A stretch of 64,000 nucleotides of DNA from Cordylochernes scorpioides (Eukaryota; Arthropoda; Arachnida; Pseudoscorpiones; Chernetidae): positions 140,132,005 through 140,196,004 of the forward strand of contig CP092865.1 in assembly GCA_030710605.1 (NCBI GenBank), given 5' to 3'. Of this stretch, positions 21,872-33,544 are shown piece by piece. The notes under the pieces were generated by a model that saw only the letters and a list, made by a program, of their open reading frames with translations, ran no database searches and was not told the DNA's origin. Position 1 is the first letter of the stretch. Every line of letters starts with the position of its first letter. The position numbers and the translations under genes were made by a program.

Positions 21872-22866
21872 ATGGTTATCACCTTACTTACAACCCAACA
21901 GAGAGTAGCATCCTTATGGGAATTAGAAACAATAGGGATACGAGATCCTACAGAGGTCATCTCTGAGAAAGAGAAAAATGTTCTCATGCAAGAAAAGTTT
22001 CGTGAGGAAATCTGTCGAGGCCATGATGGACGTTTTCTTGTATCTCTTCCATGGAAGGAAGGAATTGGGACAATACCTAATAACTTGGAAATAGCCAAAA
22101 GGCGCTTGAAGGCTATGACTCAAAAGTTGACGCAAAAGGGTCAGTTTGTTCCTTATGATGATGTCCTCCGATCCTGGTTCAGGGAAAACCTTATAGAAGA
22201 AGTTGACGGGGAAGACATCAAACCTATTGGACATTATCTACCACATCGCCCAATATATAAGGTTCAGAGTGAGACTACTCCTATTAGACCCGTTTACGAT
22301 GCATCATGTAAAGCAAGTAAGAGAAGTTTGTCTCTAAATGAATGTTTAGAGACTGGACCTAATCTGATTGAACTTTTACCTGAAATCCTGATAAGATTAG
22401 GAAAAAGAAAAGAGGAGCCATCGCTGACATCCGCAAAGCTTTTCAGACTGTAGGTATAGACGAGAAGGAAAGATTCCACAAGGAATACCTCGCCATGCTC
22501 GTACAAAAGGGGAATGAAACAGAGGGTAGAAGGTTTCTTCCAGGTGAAGTTGTACTGATTGGTCGAGATTATCAAAAACGAATATTCTGGCCACTAGGCA
22601 GAATCTTGGAACTGTATCCCGGGAAGGATGGCAGAGAACGTGTAGCTAGAGTTAGGACTGCTACGGGTGAATTTGTAAGACCGTTAAAGAGACTTTTCTC
22701 TTTGGAACTTGGTTCTGATATTTCCAGGGAGGTGAGATTACCTAAGACAGAAGGGATCAAAGCCCAGGAGATATCAACAGATGGAGAACAGTCAATTTTA
22801 ACTAGGTCTGGAAGAGAAGTGAAAAAACCTACGAGATTGGGGGTGTACACCAATAATCTTTCCTAA
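21872..22866 (+). pseudogene. BEL-2 RT start joined to integrase tail
   Basis: 21872-22400 encodes the N-terminal RT region (WELETIGI, GRFLVSLPWK, RPVYDAS). A +1/-1 shift at ~22415 moves motif A (AIADIRKAFQTVGID) to another frame. Around 22470 the sequence passes directly into the integrase tail (KEYLAMLVQK, FLPGEVVLIGRD, WPLGRILELYPG), which ends at 22866. Everything between is deleted. Confidence 0.85.
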
Positions 22867-22907
22867 TTAAGATTTTTTTTATATTCCCATACAAAAAGGT
22901 GGGAGTA

Positions 22908-23760
22908 TGTTAAAAATAGATAATTTATAATTGTATGCTTTATAGATTTTCCCCTATTATTATTATGTATATATATTTTTATTTATTTTTGTTGCCTCTT
23001 TCTCTTAATGGGTGGAAAGGAATAAAGAATGGAAGGAGCAAAATTTGTAAACAAACAAGACATCGCCCCCCCATCCCATGCGCGAGCACCTATGCGCGGT
23101 GACGGGGAGAAAAAAGAAGAAAGGACAAACGGCAGCACCGGGGAAATACGAGCTCGGGGGAAATATGAGCTCCCTGCCTCAGAAGGAATGAGTAACCACG
23201 TGTGAATGAAACAAAGAAGAGAACGCGAAGAGTGTCGTTATAGAATTGCGCACCAATTAAGTGGGTTGCGATATAGTTTCCTGTTAAGGAACAGAAGAAT
23301 TAATCTGGAAAATTATCTCAAGTGAAGAATTATTTCAAGTGAACTCTTGATCAAATTTATCGACAGAATTGAAAACAAGATTTGTTTTTTTTTTTACAAA
23401 ACGGAAGCTTAGAGAAGTATTTGCAAACTTTGTTTGAAAAAGATTTTGCCTTTCCACCCCTAGTTATTTTGCTCTCTACATTATTTGTTTGTATGTAAAT
23501 TTAACTTGTATCACTTGTTTTGTTTATTCTAATTTTAAATATATCTAACCTTTTGGCCAATTTGATTATCACCCTTTTTATCTGTTTATTTATTTTTATT
23601 GCCCAGTCTCATTTTTGATAAGCAAAATAAAATATATATTTAGGCCATTTTTGTTAAATTTCATTTCTACAACTTGTGCAAACACAACTGGTGAATCTCT
23701 ATTTTCAATCTGGGTAAGATTGACCTTCCCCACATTTATTTTTTTTTTTCAAATTCAACA
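22908..23760 (+). repeat. 3' LTR of BEL-2
   Basis: 853 bp, ends CAAATTCAACA; followed by target duplication CACAA. Confidence 0.9.
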
Positions 23761-23765
23761 CACAA

Positions 23766-24815
23766 TTTATGACTCTTTACTACATTTAATTTTTCTTTTA
23801 AAGGCATTTTGCAAAATAAGTTGCACATGTATAGTGGAAGATGCTTAGATTTGCATAATATGCAAGTGTCCGATTTCTCAATTAGCATCCCGTAGCTTTG
23901 GCATTTGGGAAATCTCGATCCGGTGGTTTCTTCCTTTTTTGAACATTCCTTGACAGCACAAGACATGCTTCTCGCATGTCTGGAAATGAACGCTATGAAC
24001 TTGTCATAAGATGGAAGAGTGTTGTCCATTGACAGTTCCCAATCCAACCTTAGATTTTCACTCAACTTCTGCTGGAGGAAGTGCACCAGGATCACATCCA
24101 CAAATTGATTTCTTTTCAATTCCAGCGTTTCTAAGTTTCTTATGGCTTCATTACAAACATCCATGAATTCATGGAGACACTTAGCCGATGGATTCTTAAT
24201 TGCCCGGAGAGAAAAGATTTTTGACACCTGGGCATAAGCTAGCTCTCTCGGGTTATCAAATCTTGATAACAGTGTACTCCATGCTTGGCCATAATTTTCA
24301 CTTAGTAAAGGGAAACCCCTTATTAATCTGGCCGCTTCGCCTTTTACTGCAGAATTCAAATATTGTAACTTCTGTATATTAGTTAACCCTGGATGTGCAT
24401 CGATGGTGGTGAGGAATAGCTCTTTGAAGTTGATCCAAGTGCCCATATCTCCATCATATATCGGCAAGTCAAATTGAGGCAATTTTATATTTGCCTGAGA
24501 GCCATTTGGCTTTATGTCCGCCAGTTTGTCTTTGAGTTTTCTTTCATTTTCTATTTTTACCATCAAGCTTCCAATCTTGTTCATTGAACTATCATATGTC
24601 TCACTTTCTTTATCTATATCAACTTCATCCAAAGAAAACAGCTCATCGTAAAGTTTCTCAATTTTTTCTTTGATCTCCTTTAATTCTTCACCCATTATTT
24701 CTAAGCGTACTGTTTCACCTGCCTCAATAATTGAATCCACAGTTTCAATAAATCCATCAATTCTCCTTATCTGGCAACGTAACTTTCTTTGGAGGATTCT
24801 TTCGTCTCGAGACAT
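23766..24815 (-). pseudogene. BEL-1 gag, first part
   Basis: About 350 codons: N-terminal coiled-coil-like region, then IKLPQFDLPIYDGDMGTWINF and the DUF1759 signature through ARLIRGFPLLSENYGQAW. Ends near VKSHKLCVE where BEL-2 interrupts; coding resumes at 19040 with CFNCLRKGH. This block has no internal stop. Confidence 0.9.
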
Positions 24816-24891
24816 TTCGCAATTTTATTCTCGCTGAGTTTTTTCCTAAATTTCTTCTGTTTCAAATCCTAATCCAGATATCGAGGGACCA

Positions 24892-25183
24892 TGAATCGAA
24901 TTGGCTTTGGCCTCCTGGCACTAAGGAGGAATCACCGCCTATTCTTATTTTACCGCTGGTTTTAATTCTATGCTTCTTGACTCAGCGAGCTAATTATAGC
25001 TCCTTCAAACTTGAAGGACTGTGGTTGTCTTGTCTCACCAACTCTAATGACTCAACCACGTATACTTTAATAACTCACTTTATTTTCTAAAATCAAGATT
25101 ATATACATTTCTAAAATTTACATAATTTAACAATAATTAACAAAAGTAAATTCTAACAATTTTGCATATTTAAGGCTGGAACA
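24892..25183 (-). repeat. BEL-1 LTR (5' in element orientation)
   Basis: 292 bp, followed on the plus strand by CTTGG, the target duplication. Confidence 0.9.
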
Positions 25184-25530
25184 CTTGGCTTGAAAGCTTT
25201 GAATGGTATGAAATTGCTACCCAATTAAGTAGTAAAGCACCAGAGGTACAGGTTGCTATCTTTATGGCTGCAATGGGACGAGAGGCTCAAAATATTTTGA
25301 TATCTTTCAACTTAAATAATGCAGATAAAAATAATATGAGCATTGTAAAAGACAAGTTCAACAACTATTTTTCTCCAAAGCTGAACACTACAATTGAAAG
25401 ATTCAAATTCAATCAGATGAAACAAAAAGAAGATGAATCATTTAATGATTTTCTGACTAGGATCAAATTACAGATAGCAAACTGCAAATATGCTGTCATG
25501 TATGAAGTGAAAATGCCACAAACCAAATGA
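25184..25530 (+). pseudogene. Gypsy-A gag, 3' part
   Basis: Continues the frame from 15860 through the capsid region (LESFEWYE...YFSPKLNTTIERFKFNQ) to a stop at 25528-25530. Typical of arthropod gypsy Gag. Confidence 0.8.
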
Positions 25531-25564
25531 AACATGTACTATCCGACTCAGACAAAAAGTTGCT

Positions 25565-26237
25565 GTGACAAAGATGAACAGTAAGAAGTGGGAAGATAGA
25601 AAAGAGCCGAGGAAAGAAAATACCACTAACCAAAGTCACAAAATAATAGAAAACTTCAGAAATTGTGGTAGATCCCACAAAATCAACCAATGTCCGGCCA
25701 TATCAAAAGAGATGCAACAAATGCAAGAAACTCAACCATTTTGCTAATCTTTGCAGATCCCAGAACACAAATTCATACAAAGTCAGACAAATTGTTGGGT
25801 CACCAGAACCTGAAATGATTCAAGAATTTGTAATCCAGTCAGTTGAAAACACCAACCTGACAGAAGATTGGTATGAAGAAGTAAAAATCAAAGGCAAAAA
25901 GGTAAACATGAAACTAGACACAGGTGCACAGTGTAACGAGTTGCCACTCAGCCTGGCAGGGATATTAAATTTGGAAATCCAAAGGTCTCCAGTAAAAAGT
26001 TTAATTTCCTTTTCAGGACATCGAATTCCTGTCGAAGGACAAAGTCTAGCAATGTGCATGGTGAAAAACATGACTGCCTACATACGTTTCATCATATCCA
26101 GTGATAACACTTGTCCCATCCTAGGCAGACAAACCTGTTCCAATTTTTGGTCTTGTCAAGCGAGTAAACACCTGTCAAACAATTACACAGGAATACCAAG
26201 AATTATTCGAAGGTATAAGATGTTTGAAAGGATATGA
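25565..26237 (+). pseudogene. Gypsy-A zinc knuckle and protease
   Basis: A CCHC knuckle (CNKCKKLNHFANLC) near 25715-25760, with a frame change just before it, then a retropepsin with KLDTGAQCN (active DTGA) near 25912. Frame is lost near 26135-26237 before RT. Confidence 0.85.
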
Positions 26238-26265
26238 ATACGAGGCAAAGTTTTAGACTTCGGAC

Positions 26266-27948
26266 ATGAACATGCAAGTAAGACCACCCAGACCTATTCC
26301 TCTATCTATTAAAGAAAGAGTAAAGAAAGAACTTGAGGAAATGGAAGACAATGGGATCATAAAGAAAGTAAATTACCCTACCCCCATCTCCAGTCAGATG
26401 GTTATAGCAAAACAGAAAGGAAAAATACGTATATGCATTGACCCATCGGATATCAATAAAGTAATTCTAAGAAGCCATTTCCCATTACGGACTTTTGATC
26501 AGATTGCAGTAAACCTGCATGGTTCAAAATACTTCACAAAGTTGGATCTGAAGAAAGGATACTGGCAGATCAAAGTAGCCCCCAACTCACAACGCTACTT
26601 TACCTTCAGCACTCCGTGGGGAAGATATATGTTCTTGAGAGTTCCCTTTGGAATTAAAACTACTCCAGAAATATTCTATAAAATCATGGCAGACTTACTC
26701 CAAGACCTAGAGGGTACAGAAAATTCAATGAACGATATCCTGATCCATGCTCCGGATCCACAGACCCTGGAAATAAGAACAAGAGCTGTACTACAGAGGC
26801 TTAAAGAAAATGGAATCAAACTGAATAGAGATAAATGCAAATTTCAACTTCAAGAAGTCCAATTTTTAGGTCATATTGTCACGACAGAAGGCATTAAAAT
26901 TGACCCTGAGAAAGTGCGTGCAATAGGAAAAATTAAGTCACCGAGCAACAAGCAAGAACTACAACGTCTCTTAGGAATGGTACAATACCTGAGCAGGTTC
27001 ATCCCTAACCTTGCAGAGAAAACCAAAAACATGAGGTTACTTTTGAAAAAAGATACACCTTGGCTATGGGACGAACCCCTCGATTGTGATCTCTTAGAGA
27101 TCAAGTCTTTGCTCAGAACTGCACCAACTCTGAAATTCTTTAATCCCAACGGAAATCTGACACTTTCAGCAGACGCCAGTTCATATGCCCTTGGAGCGGT
27201 TCTGTTACAAAACGGAAAGCCCATAGCCTACGCTTCATCAGCTCTCAGCTCCACTCAGCAGAACTACGCTCAGATAGAAAAGGAAGCACTTGCCATCAAA
27301 TTTGGATGCGACAAATTCCATCAACTCATTTATGGCAAAACTGTTGACTTCGAGACGGACCACCGTCCTTTAGAAACCATATTCAAGAAGCCATTAAGCA
27401 AAGCACCCTCGAGGCTCCAGAGAATTTTTCTACAGATACAACAATATGATCTCAGGATTAAATACAAGAAAGGAAAAGAACTGCTAACAGCTGATCTACT
27501 AAGTAGAGACTGCTCATATGAAGACACCTACTTGGAAGAGAACTTTGAAGTACTGATGACCACCCCGACAAATAAGTCAAGCTATGAGGAACTGCAAGCT
27601 CTTACAAAAGAGGACCAAGAACTACAAGAACTAAAAAACCTAATCTTATATGGCTGGCCAAACTACAAATCAGCAGTCCCTGAAAGCTGCAAGAAATACT
27701 GGCCATATAGAGATGAACTCTCGACAAACGAAGACCTAATCTTCAAAGGTAGCAGAGTCTTCATTCCCCTAAGGTGGAAAGCAAAGATATTCAAGTTAAT
27801 CCACGAAGGACACCAAGGAACAAACAGCTGCTTGAGAATGGCCCGAGACTCAATATACTGGCATGGCATGTCCCAAGACATCATCAACACAGTAGAAATT
27901 GTAGGACTTGCCAAGCAAATCAGAGGAACAAGACAAAAGAACCAATGA
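26266..27948 (+). pseudogene. Gypsy-A RT and RNase H
   Basis: 560 codons. RT: RICIDPSDINK, FTKLDLKKGYWQI (motif A), VPFGIKTTPE, and SMNDILIHA where YxDDILI is expected, so the first catalytic Asp of the box is Asn and RT is probably inactive. RNase H: ADASSYALGAVL, ALAIKFGCDKF, TDHRPL, ADLLSRD. An integrase zinc-finger start (H-H) follows. A 1-nt loss in an A-run near 27898 sends the frame out before the two Cys residues. Confidence 0.9.
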
Positions 27949-28733
27949 TCATAAAAAATATACCGAGTCTTCCTTGGGAGATAGTCGCAGCTGACATTTT
28001 TTCAATAAAAGGAAAAAATTACCTGTTAATAACAGATAACTACTCTGGATTCATTGATTTCAAAGAAATGAAGACAATGAACTCTGCAGAAACTATTGAA
28101 TCTCTTAAAAAATGGTTTAGCGTACATGGAATTCCCAGACTCCTGGAAACTGATAATGGGCCAAACTTTACGTCCAGGGACTTTAAAGACTTTCAAAAGA
28201 AGTGGTTGTTCGACCACCAGACATCAAGTCCTCTATATCCTAAATCAAACGGATTAGCAGAGAGAGCGGTACAGACAGCCAAGAACCTCATCAGGAAGTG
28301 TTTGGATTCAGGACAAGAAGTGGAACTAGCACTTTTGAACTTTTACAACACTCCTAGAGATGGTCTTCCTTCACCGGCTCAGTGTCTGTTCAGTCGCAGG
28401 ACCAGAACCCTCCTTCCCACTAGCATTCATCAGTTGGAACCAGAAATACAAAAGGGACATACACAAAACCTAAGAAATAAGTGGGAGAAGCAGAAAACAC
28501 ACCACGATAAGACAGCTAAGACAACGCGAAGCTTCAAGGAAGGTGAAAAGATAATGCTGAAACAGCATCACCGTGAATGGATCCCTGCCAGAGTTACCCA
28601 AGAAGTAGCTCCAAGATCATATAAAGTGCAAACACCTACTGGTGAGTACCGCCGCAACAGCTCCTTCATACGACATACGAATCCTGGAGATCCCCAAGTC
28701 AACTCTACCGGAAGGACCTGGCCCGAGCGGTGA
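27890..28733 (+). pseudogene. Gypsy-A integrase
   Basis: In the second frame: CRTCQANQ (zinc-finger cysteines), AADIF (first Asp), TDNGPNF (second Asp), NGLAERAV (Glu): a complete DDE set, then a C-terminal domain with VTQEVAPRSYKVQTPTGEYRRN. Ends TGA 28731-28733, 185 bp before the LTR. The frame extends upstream to 27774 only as overlap. Confidence 0.88.
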
Positions 28734-28918
28734 TAAGGAACAGGCTCAAGTTCCTGAAGAACTCAATACTTCTACAAGACCATTCTCAGGCCAGGAACCC
28801 AGGAGTGATCACCAGAACGCGGAGCACAAGAACGGCACCCTGCCCATTACAACAAGGTCCGGGCGGATCATCAAGCCACCCAAACGATTTGAAGAAGGAA
28901 TTTCTTCAAAGGGGGAGA

Positions 28919-29151
28919 TGTAACGGCTGCTGGCATGCCTATATAGTAAATTATCAGTGAGCACATATTTATCACTGATGATACTCTGTGCAGTTTCCTT
29001 TTGACTTGTTGTAATATATACCACATGTAAACTTATGTCTGATAATTAATATGCTATATCTGATGTTAGCCTAAAAGAAATAAAGTATTTTTTTAAACTT
29101 CCAAGTGCTTCTTGCTGATTAACGTCAACCAACAAATACGAGGACGTTACA
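28919..29151 (+). repeat. 3' LTR of gypsy-A
   Basis: 233 bp, contains AATAAA near 29080. This is the intact reference for the damaged 5' LTR. Confidence 0.9.
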
Positions 29152-29190
29152 ATGTTCTCGTGGTCAGGATATGCCTTTTTTAAATTTAAT
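29152..29190. mobile_element. MITE hosting the nest (right part)
   Basis: Begins with target duplication ATGTT, then CTCGTGGTCAGGATATG, the reverse complement of 15291-15307. Confidence 0.6.
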
Positions 29191-29574
29191 TATGTATATG
29201 TGCTTGTGTGAGTCTGGGCGTGTTTATGTGCATGTGTAGGTTTGTGCGAGTTGTGTTTTTGTGGTTTATATATGAATATATGTGTGAGTTTATGCATGTG
29301 AGTTTGTGTGCATGTGTGTACAAGACCCCAAGACCTGTTAACTGCCTCAAAGTGGCGGGGGAGGACCCTGGACGGGACAGGACAGTATGTCTGGAGAACT
29401 CCTGGTACCCAAGACATGAATCCCACTATGTCCAGCTTACATCTCTACCTACATCACATGTCCCATCAACAGACATCTAAATACTCCAGTGAATTCTGCT
29501 CCCCTATAACTACCATCGCGAAATTGGAGAGGAGTGGACTTCAGGAATTGGTTTAACCATGGAGATAAGCACCC
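29191..29574. other. GT-rich repeat then sequence without a clear gene
   Basis: GT-rich to ~29330 (continuation of 14816-15240). 29335-29570 is less AT-rich and contains short frames on both strands, none recognised. Confidence 0.4.
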
Positions 29575-29890
29575 CCACCACATACATTGAGTAAATGCGG
29601 CCTTGGCCAGACAGACAGAGAGATCTAGGCGAGATGGTGGAGTAGATGAGAACGGCCTTGTTGTTGTCGTCTTGTCCATTGCCAGTCTGGTAAATAGACA
29701 ACAGCCAAGTGGTTCCAACAACCTTGATAGGCTTTGATACAAAACCTCGCTACTCGTGTCACACGTGGATAATTTGTTTACAGGAATCCCGGAAGAAGAG
29801 ATCGAAGAACTGACTCATAGAAATATTGGAAGTTTTATTAAACATTGTGATCCAAAAAATAAGACTTATTTTTATTAATACATTGAAATA
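29575..29890 (-). pseudogene. Duplicated exon-like block (copy 2)
   Basis: Copy of 6795-7110. Differs by small indels, among them one base near 29727 that shifts the candidate coding frame, and an extra GACA unit near 29614. Same caution about its ABCC assignment. Confidence 0.3.
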
Positions 29891-30052
29891 TATATAAATT
29901 TATAATATTCAATTTTGCTTCACACACACACAAAAACTTCACATATTGTCGCTCTGGTATACGTTTTTAATTTTTTTTACATTAAAATAAATGTGTGTGC
30001 CGTGCTTGGTTTTTTTTTTTTCATTTTTCTCCTCGTTTTTCTATATTACAAC

Positions 30053-31329
30053 TAGGGCCTCCAATCCCGGGATCCCGTTTCCCGGGATCCCGGAGCCAAA
30101 TAATGATCCCGAAATCCCGGGATTCTGCTCGAAAAATCCCGGGATTACTGATTTGTGCATGAAAACCAGCGCAAAAATATTTTTTTCTTATCTAGCATTT
30201 TTGTAATCAAACAGATGATGAGATAGCACACTTTTGACGTTTTGTTTATACAGCTGCATTTCGGGTCCTTTTTTTTCTGAGAGATTCGAAATTATTTTCA
30301 TGCACTAATAACGAAGGGTTATTCTGCAAGATCTTTCCAAAATGGCAGCCTCTAGAATGAGAGTATGCAGCAGTATACATGGAGGGCCCCCCAGTTTTTG
30401 TTGACATGCAAATAGTGGCTTCTTAGATAGTAGCGACATCCCTTTATTTTTGTGGCGGACCTGCGTGTAACATGGACCCGCCACTAACCTCTTATCTGGG
30501 CTCCAAATTGTTTTATATATTTTTTTAAATCTATTTTTATACTCTCCATCCTGTACTCTGAATGCATGGGTCATCATGAACGCACTGCTCTGCTGTTCAT
30601 TTTGTGTACCTCTCGCTAGCTTTTTCGTCATTTAATTTAAATTAAATTTATTTAATGTAATTTCATTAAATGCTTCGTCACTATCAATCATCAGCCTAAA
30701 GTAGTTTTCAACTTATACGAACATAAAACAAAGTCTCTAAAACAATATTATCGGACCTTGTTATTTCTCAATAGAAAACGCGTCGGACATTTTGGTAAGC
30801 TTATCACTTCTTGATTGTGATGGCGAAGTTTATTCCTTTTAAATCAGAAGGAATCTGGTGCTATTACCTACGAGACGGATCTGGCCAAAATGCACAGTGT
30901 ATAGCGTGCAAAAAGATATTGAAATGCGTCGGTGGGTCAACAAAAGGGCTGCATGTACACCAGAAGGCGGTCCACGGAATCGAAACTTCGAAGAGAAAAA
31001 TTAAAGACGAAGTTGATACACAGACCCCTGCAAAAAAAGATCCCCAAGATATCAATTCTCGATCATTTTTCGTCTGTTTCCATCGATCGATCGACTGATG
31101 CTGTGCTAGCTAGAATGATAGCTCTCGACAGATTGCCATTCTCCGTTTTTGTCACATCTAAGAATCTACGCAAGTGCCTCAATGCTCTTTGACATGAAAT
31201 TCCTCTCTCCGCAGAGACCATTAAGATCAAAGTGTGTCGTTATGCGGACACATTTCGTGAGAAGGTCGTTCGAGAGCTTCAGATTTCGAATCCCGGTATT
31301 GAAAATATGTAGCGGGATTGGAGGCCCTA
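30053..31329 (+). mobile_element. hAT DNA transposon, internally deleted
   Basis: Terminal inverted repeats TAGGGCCTCCAATCCCGG/CGGGATTGGAGGCCCTA; 8-bp target duplication ATTACAAC at 30045-30052 and 31330-31337, confirmed by the uninterrupted paralogous site near 7826. Subterminal CCCGGGAT-type motifs are clustered at 30068-30150, as expected for hAT transposase binding. Carries only the N-terminal part of a transposase gene. Confidence 0.93.
30811..31300 (+). pseudogene. hAT transposase N-terminus with BED finger
   Basis: Starts at ATG 30820 or the upstream codon 30811. BED zinc finger: W-YY, CIACKK, then HVHQKAVH. A frame change near 31060 leads to LARMIALDRLPFSVFVTSKNLRKCLNAL, the conserved region that follows the BED domain in hAT transposases, with a stop at 31190. 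The catalytic RNase H-fold and dimerisation domains are missing. Confidence 0.8.
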
Positions 31330-31349
31330 ATTACAACATTATTATATAT

Positions 31350-31690
31350 AACGAATGAAGACATTAAGACGCGAATGTTTCTTTTCACAAATAAATCAAA
31401 TTTTTACTGTCCTTACTGCGATGAAAATCCATAGTTTGCTTAAATACCATTTCAAAGATTCCACCCTTCAGTGTAGCATATAAAAGCAGAATGATCCAAT
31501 ATAGTATTAGAGCTCTAAATAAGCAATATGGTAGATTAAATTGGCGAAACCGCTGGGAGGGTTCACCACTGATGAGCCAAGCCCTCCCAATATTTTTTTC
31601 ATCGCAGTAAGGATAGTAGAAGTTTGGTATATTTGTGAAAAGAAACATTCACGACTTAATGTCTTCATTCGTTTATATAGATGGTGCGTT
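31350..31690. mobile_element. Foldback MITE, M1-related
   Basis: Arms with AATGAAGACATTAAGACGCG at the left and its inverted form at the right; inner CTTACTGCGATGAAAA and the M1 centre (TTGGCGAAACCGCTGGGAGG). The same left half is truncated at 7850-7965. Confidence 0.75.
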
Positions 31691-31807
31691 ATTGCTCTGT
31701 GTTATTATATATATTTGAGTGCCCTAACTCTGGGTAAAAAAAAAAATAAATGGTATTTCGAAAAAATTGGCAAATTCCTAATATACTCAGGTATATATAT
31801 ATATATA

Positions 31808-33377
31808 CTAGCGGATGTACCCGGCTTCGCCCGGGTTTTACCAGAGTAAAGGTTTATCTAACGAATTTGTTAAAACAATTCTCTATAAACTTATTTTAAA
31901 AAAGATATATTTTGATAATTTGAAACTCGTAAATTTGAATCTCGATAAAGTGAACATTTTTTCCCGGTCCCTTGAAAAATACTCGATAAGTTGAATAAAA
32001 TCAATATTAATTATCATTATTCTTGTCTCAAATAAATTTCCGTGTCATCCTGAATTTTGTCTTTCCTAATTTTCTACATTACAAGATCATCATTTTATCT
32101 ATTCTCCCAATATATATGTTGTAGATAAATGATAAAACTAACTTTGACATGTGCGCAATTAATAGGTGGAAAATCTTACTTTTGATAAATAATCTTTAAG
32201 ATAATAAACTTATAAAAAAAATAATAGATATATTTTGATAATTTGAAACTCGTAAATTTGAATCTCTCGATAAAGTGAACATTTTTTCCCGGTCCCTTGA
32301 AAAATACTCGATAAGATGAATAAAATCAATATTAATTGGTTCCCTCGGTAATTGGAAGTTAAAGGAATAGTATCTTGCCTTGGAATTGTATCATTATTCT
32401 TGTCTCAAATAAATTGCCGTGTCATCCAGAATTTTGTCTTTCCTAATTTTCTACATTACAAAATCATCATTTTATCTATTCTCCCAATATATATGTTGTA
32501 GATAAATGATAAAACTAACTTTGACTTGTGCGCAATTAATAGGTAGAAAATCTTACTTTTGATAAATAATCTTTAAGACAATAAACTTATAAAAAAAATA
32601 GATATACACCTATCCCCGATTTACACGGTAGATACGTTCCTGAGAAAAACGTGTAAATCGGGGGATAGGTGTACACAGAAATAAAAATAAAATGCATTGA
32701 CAGGTTAAAATATGTAGTCAGCACATAAGCTCGGGATTCCTCGTGAGATGTGTACACAGCGCATGTGTTCAATCACAGTAGCATTTAGTATAGTGCGATA
32801 AAAAAAAACTTATTTGGAAAACCGTGTAAAAGCGAAAACGTGTAAAAAAAGTACCGTGTAAATCGGGGGGATAGGAGTATTTTGATAATTTAAAACTCGT
32901 AAATTTGAATCTCTCGATAAAGTGAACATTTTTCCCGGCCCCTTGAAAAATACTCGATAAGTTGAATAAAATCAATATTAATTATCATTATTCTTGTCTC
33001 AAATAAATTGCCGTGTCATCTTGAATTTTGTCTTTCCTAATTTTCTACGTTACAAAATCATCATTTTATCTAGTGAAAAATTCTCTATTCTCCCAATATA
33101 TATGTTGTAGATAAATGATAAAACTAACTTTGACTTGTGCGCAATTAATAGGTAGAAAATCTTACTTTTGATAAATAATCATCATCATTTAGTTAAATCT
33201 ACAAATCTGCAAATAACTCTAAGGATATTCAAGATATTTAAGAAATTACTTTTCAAAAACCTTCCTGGGGATATACCTAATAATATCCCAAAATTTCACG
33301 GCGATTGGATGTATGGTTTTTGAATCTATAGTGTACAAACATACAGACAGACAGACATTCAATTATATATATATATA
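31808..33377 (-). mobile_element. Helitron I
   Basis: On the minus strand it begins TCTATATATATA (33377) and ends in a GC hairpin CCCGGGCGAAGCCGGG about 10 nt before terminal CTAG (31808), flanked by A and T, as for Helitrons. No coding capacity left. Contains about three direct copies of a ~330-bp unit (from 31911, 32225 and 32880) recognised by GATAATTTGAAACTCGTAAA. Confidence 0.82.
32605..32876. mobile_element. Tigger/pogo-like MITE inside Helitron I
   Basis: Contains CCTATCCCCGATTTACACGG three times in alternating orientation (32610, reversed ~32650 and ~32855). The inverted arms and A/T-rich middle resemble Tigger-type termini. Splits the second and third Helitron repeat units. Confidence 0.55.
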
Positions 33378-33544
33378 GATACTAGCCGAGTGACCCGGGC
33401 AACGCCCCGGGTTTACTCGAAGGGCCCGCAGGTGAGAAACTATAGGCATTGGTTCCTATGCCTAAAAAAATATTTAAAATGAAAAAAGAAGAAAAATATT
33501 AACAAATCAGAAAATAAAATTGCAAAAAACACATCTACACTACT

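Larger units (their letters stand above)
19046..23760 (+). mobile_element. BEL-2 (BEL/Pao element) inserted in BEL-1
   Basis: LTRs 19046-19897 (852 bp) and 22908-23760 (853 bp), TGTTAAAAAT...TTCAACA, differing by a few substitutions and homopolymer indels; target duplication CACAA (19041-19045, 23761-23765). TGGTGAGCCGG follows the 5' LTR and AAAGGTGGGAGTA precedes the 3' LTR. Gag, protease and the start of RT join directly to the integrase tail, so most of RT, all of RNase H and the integrase core are deleted. Non-autonomous. Confidence 0.93.
15861..25183 (-). mobile_element. BEL-1 (BEL/Pao LTR element), split by BEL-2
   Basis: 292-bp LTRs at 15861-16152 and 24892-25183 with one difference seen (G/A at 16051 versus 25081), termini TG...CA, target duplication CTTGG (15856-15860, 25184-25188). 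On the minus strand a TGGTCCCTCG primer-binding-type site directly follows the 5' LTR. Gag, protease, RT and the integrase tail are recognisable; RNase H and most of the integrase core have been removed by an in-frame deletion. Inserted within gypsy-A gag and itself interrupted by BEL-2. Confidence 0.92.
15418..29151 (+). mobile_element. Gypsy-A LTR retrotransposon, split by BEL-1
   Basis: Ends TGTAAC...GTTACA with 5-bp target duplication ATGTT (15413-15417 and 29152-29156). A TGGTGGCAGCGG primer-binding-type site directly follows the 5' LTR and GGGGGAGA precedes the 3' LTR. Order: Gag (split), zinc knuckle, protease, RT, RNase H, integrase, as in Ty3/gypsy. Dead: frameshifts in gag-pol and between RNase H and integrase, and the RT YxDD-type box reads MND. 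BEL-1 inserted into its gag. Confidence 0.92.

Noticed and set aside
30305-30631. 108-codon minus-strand frame in the hAT element
   Set aside because: No transposase motif, opposite to the BED-finger frame; probably chance.
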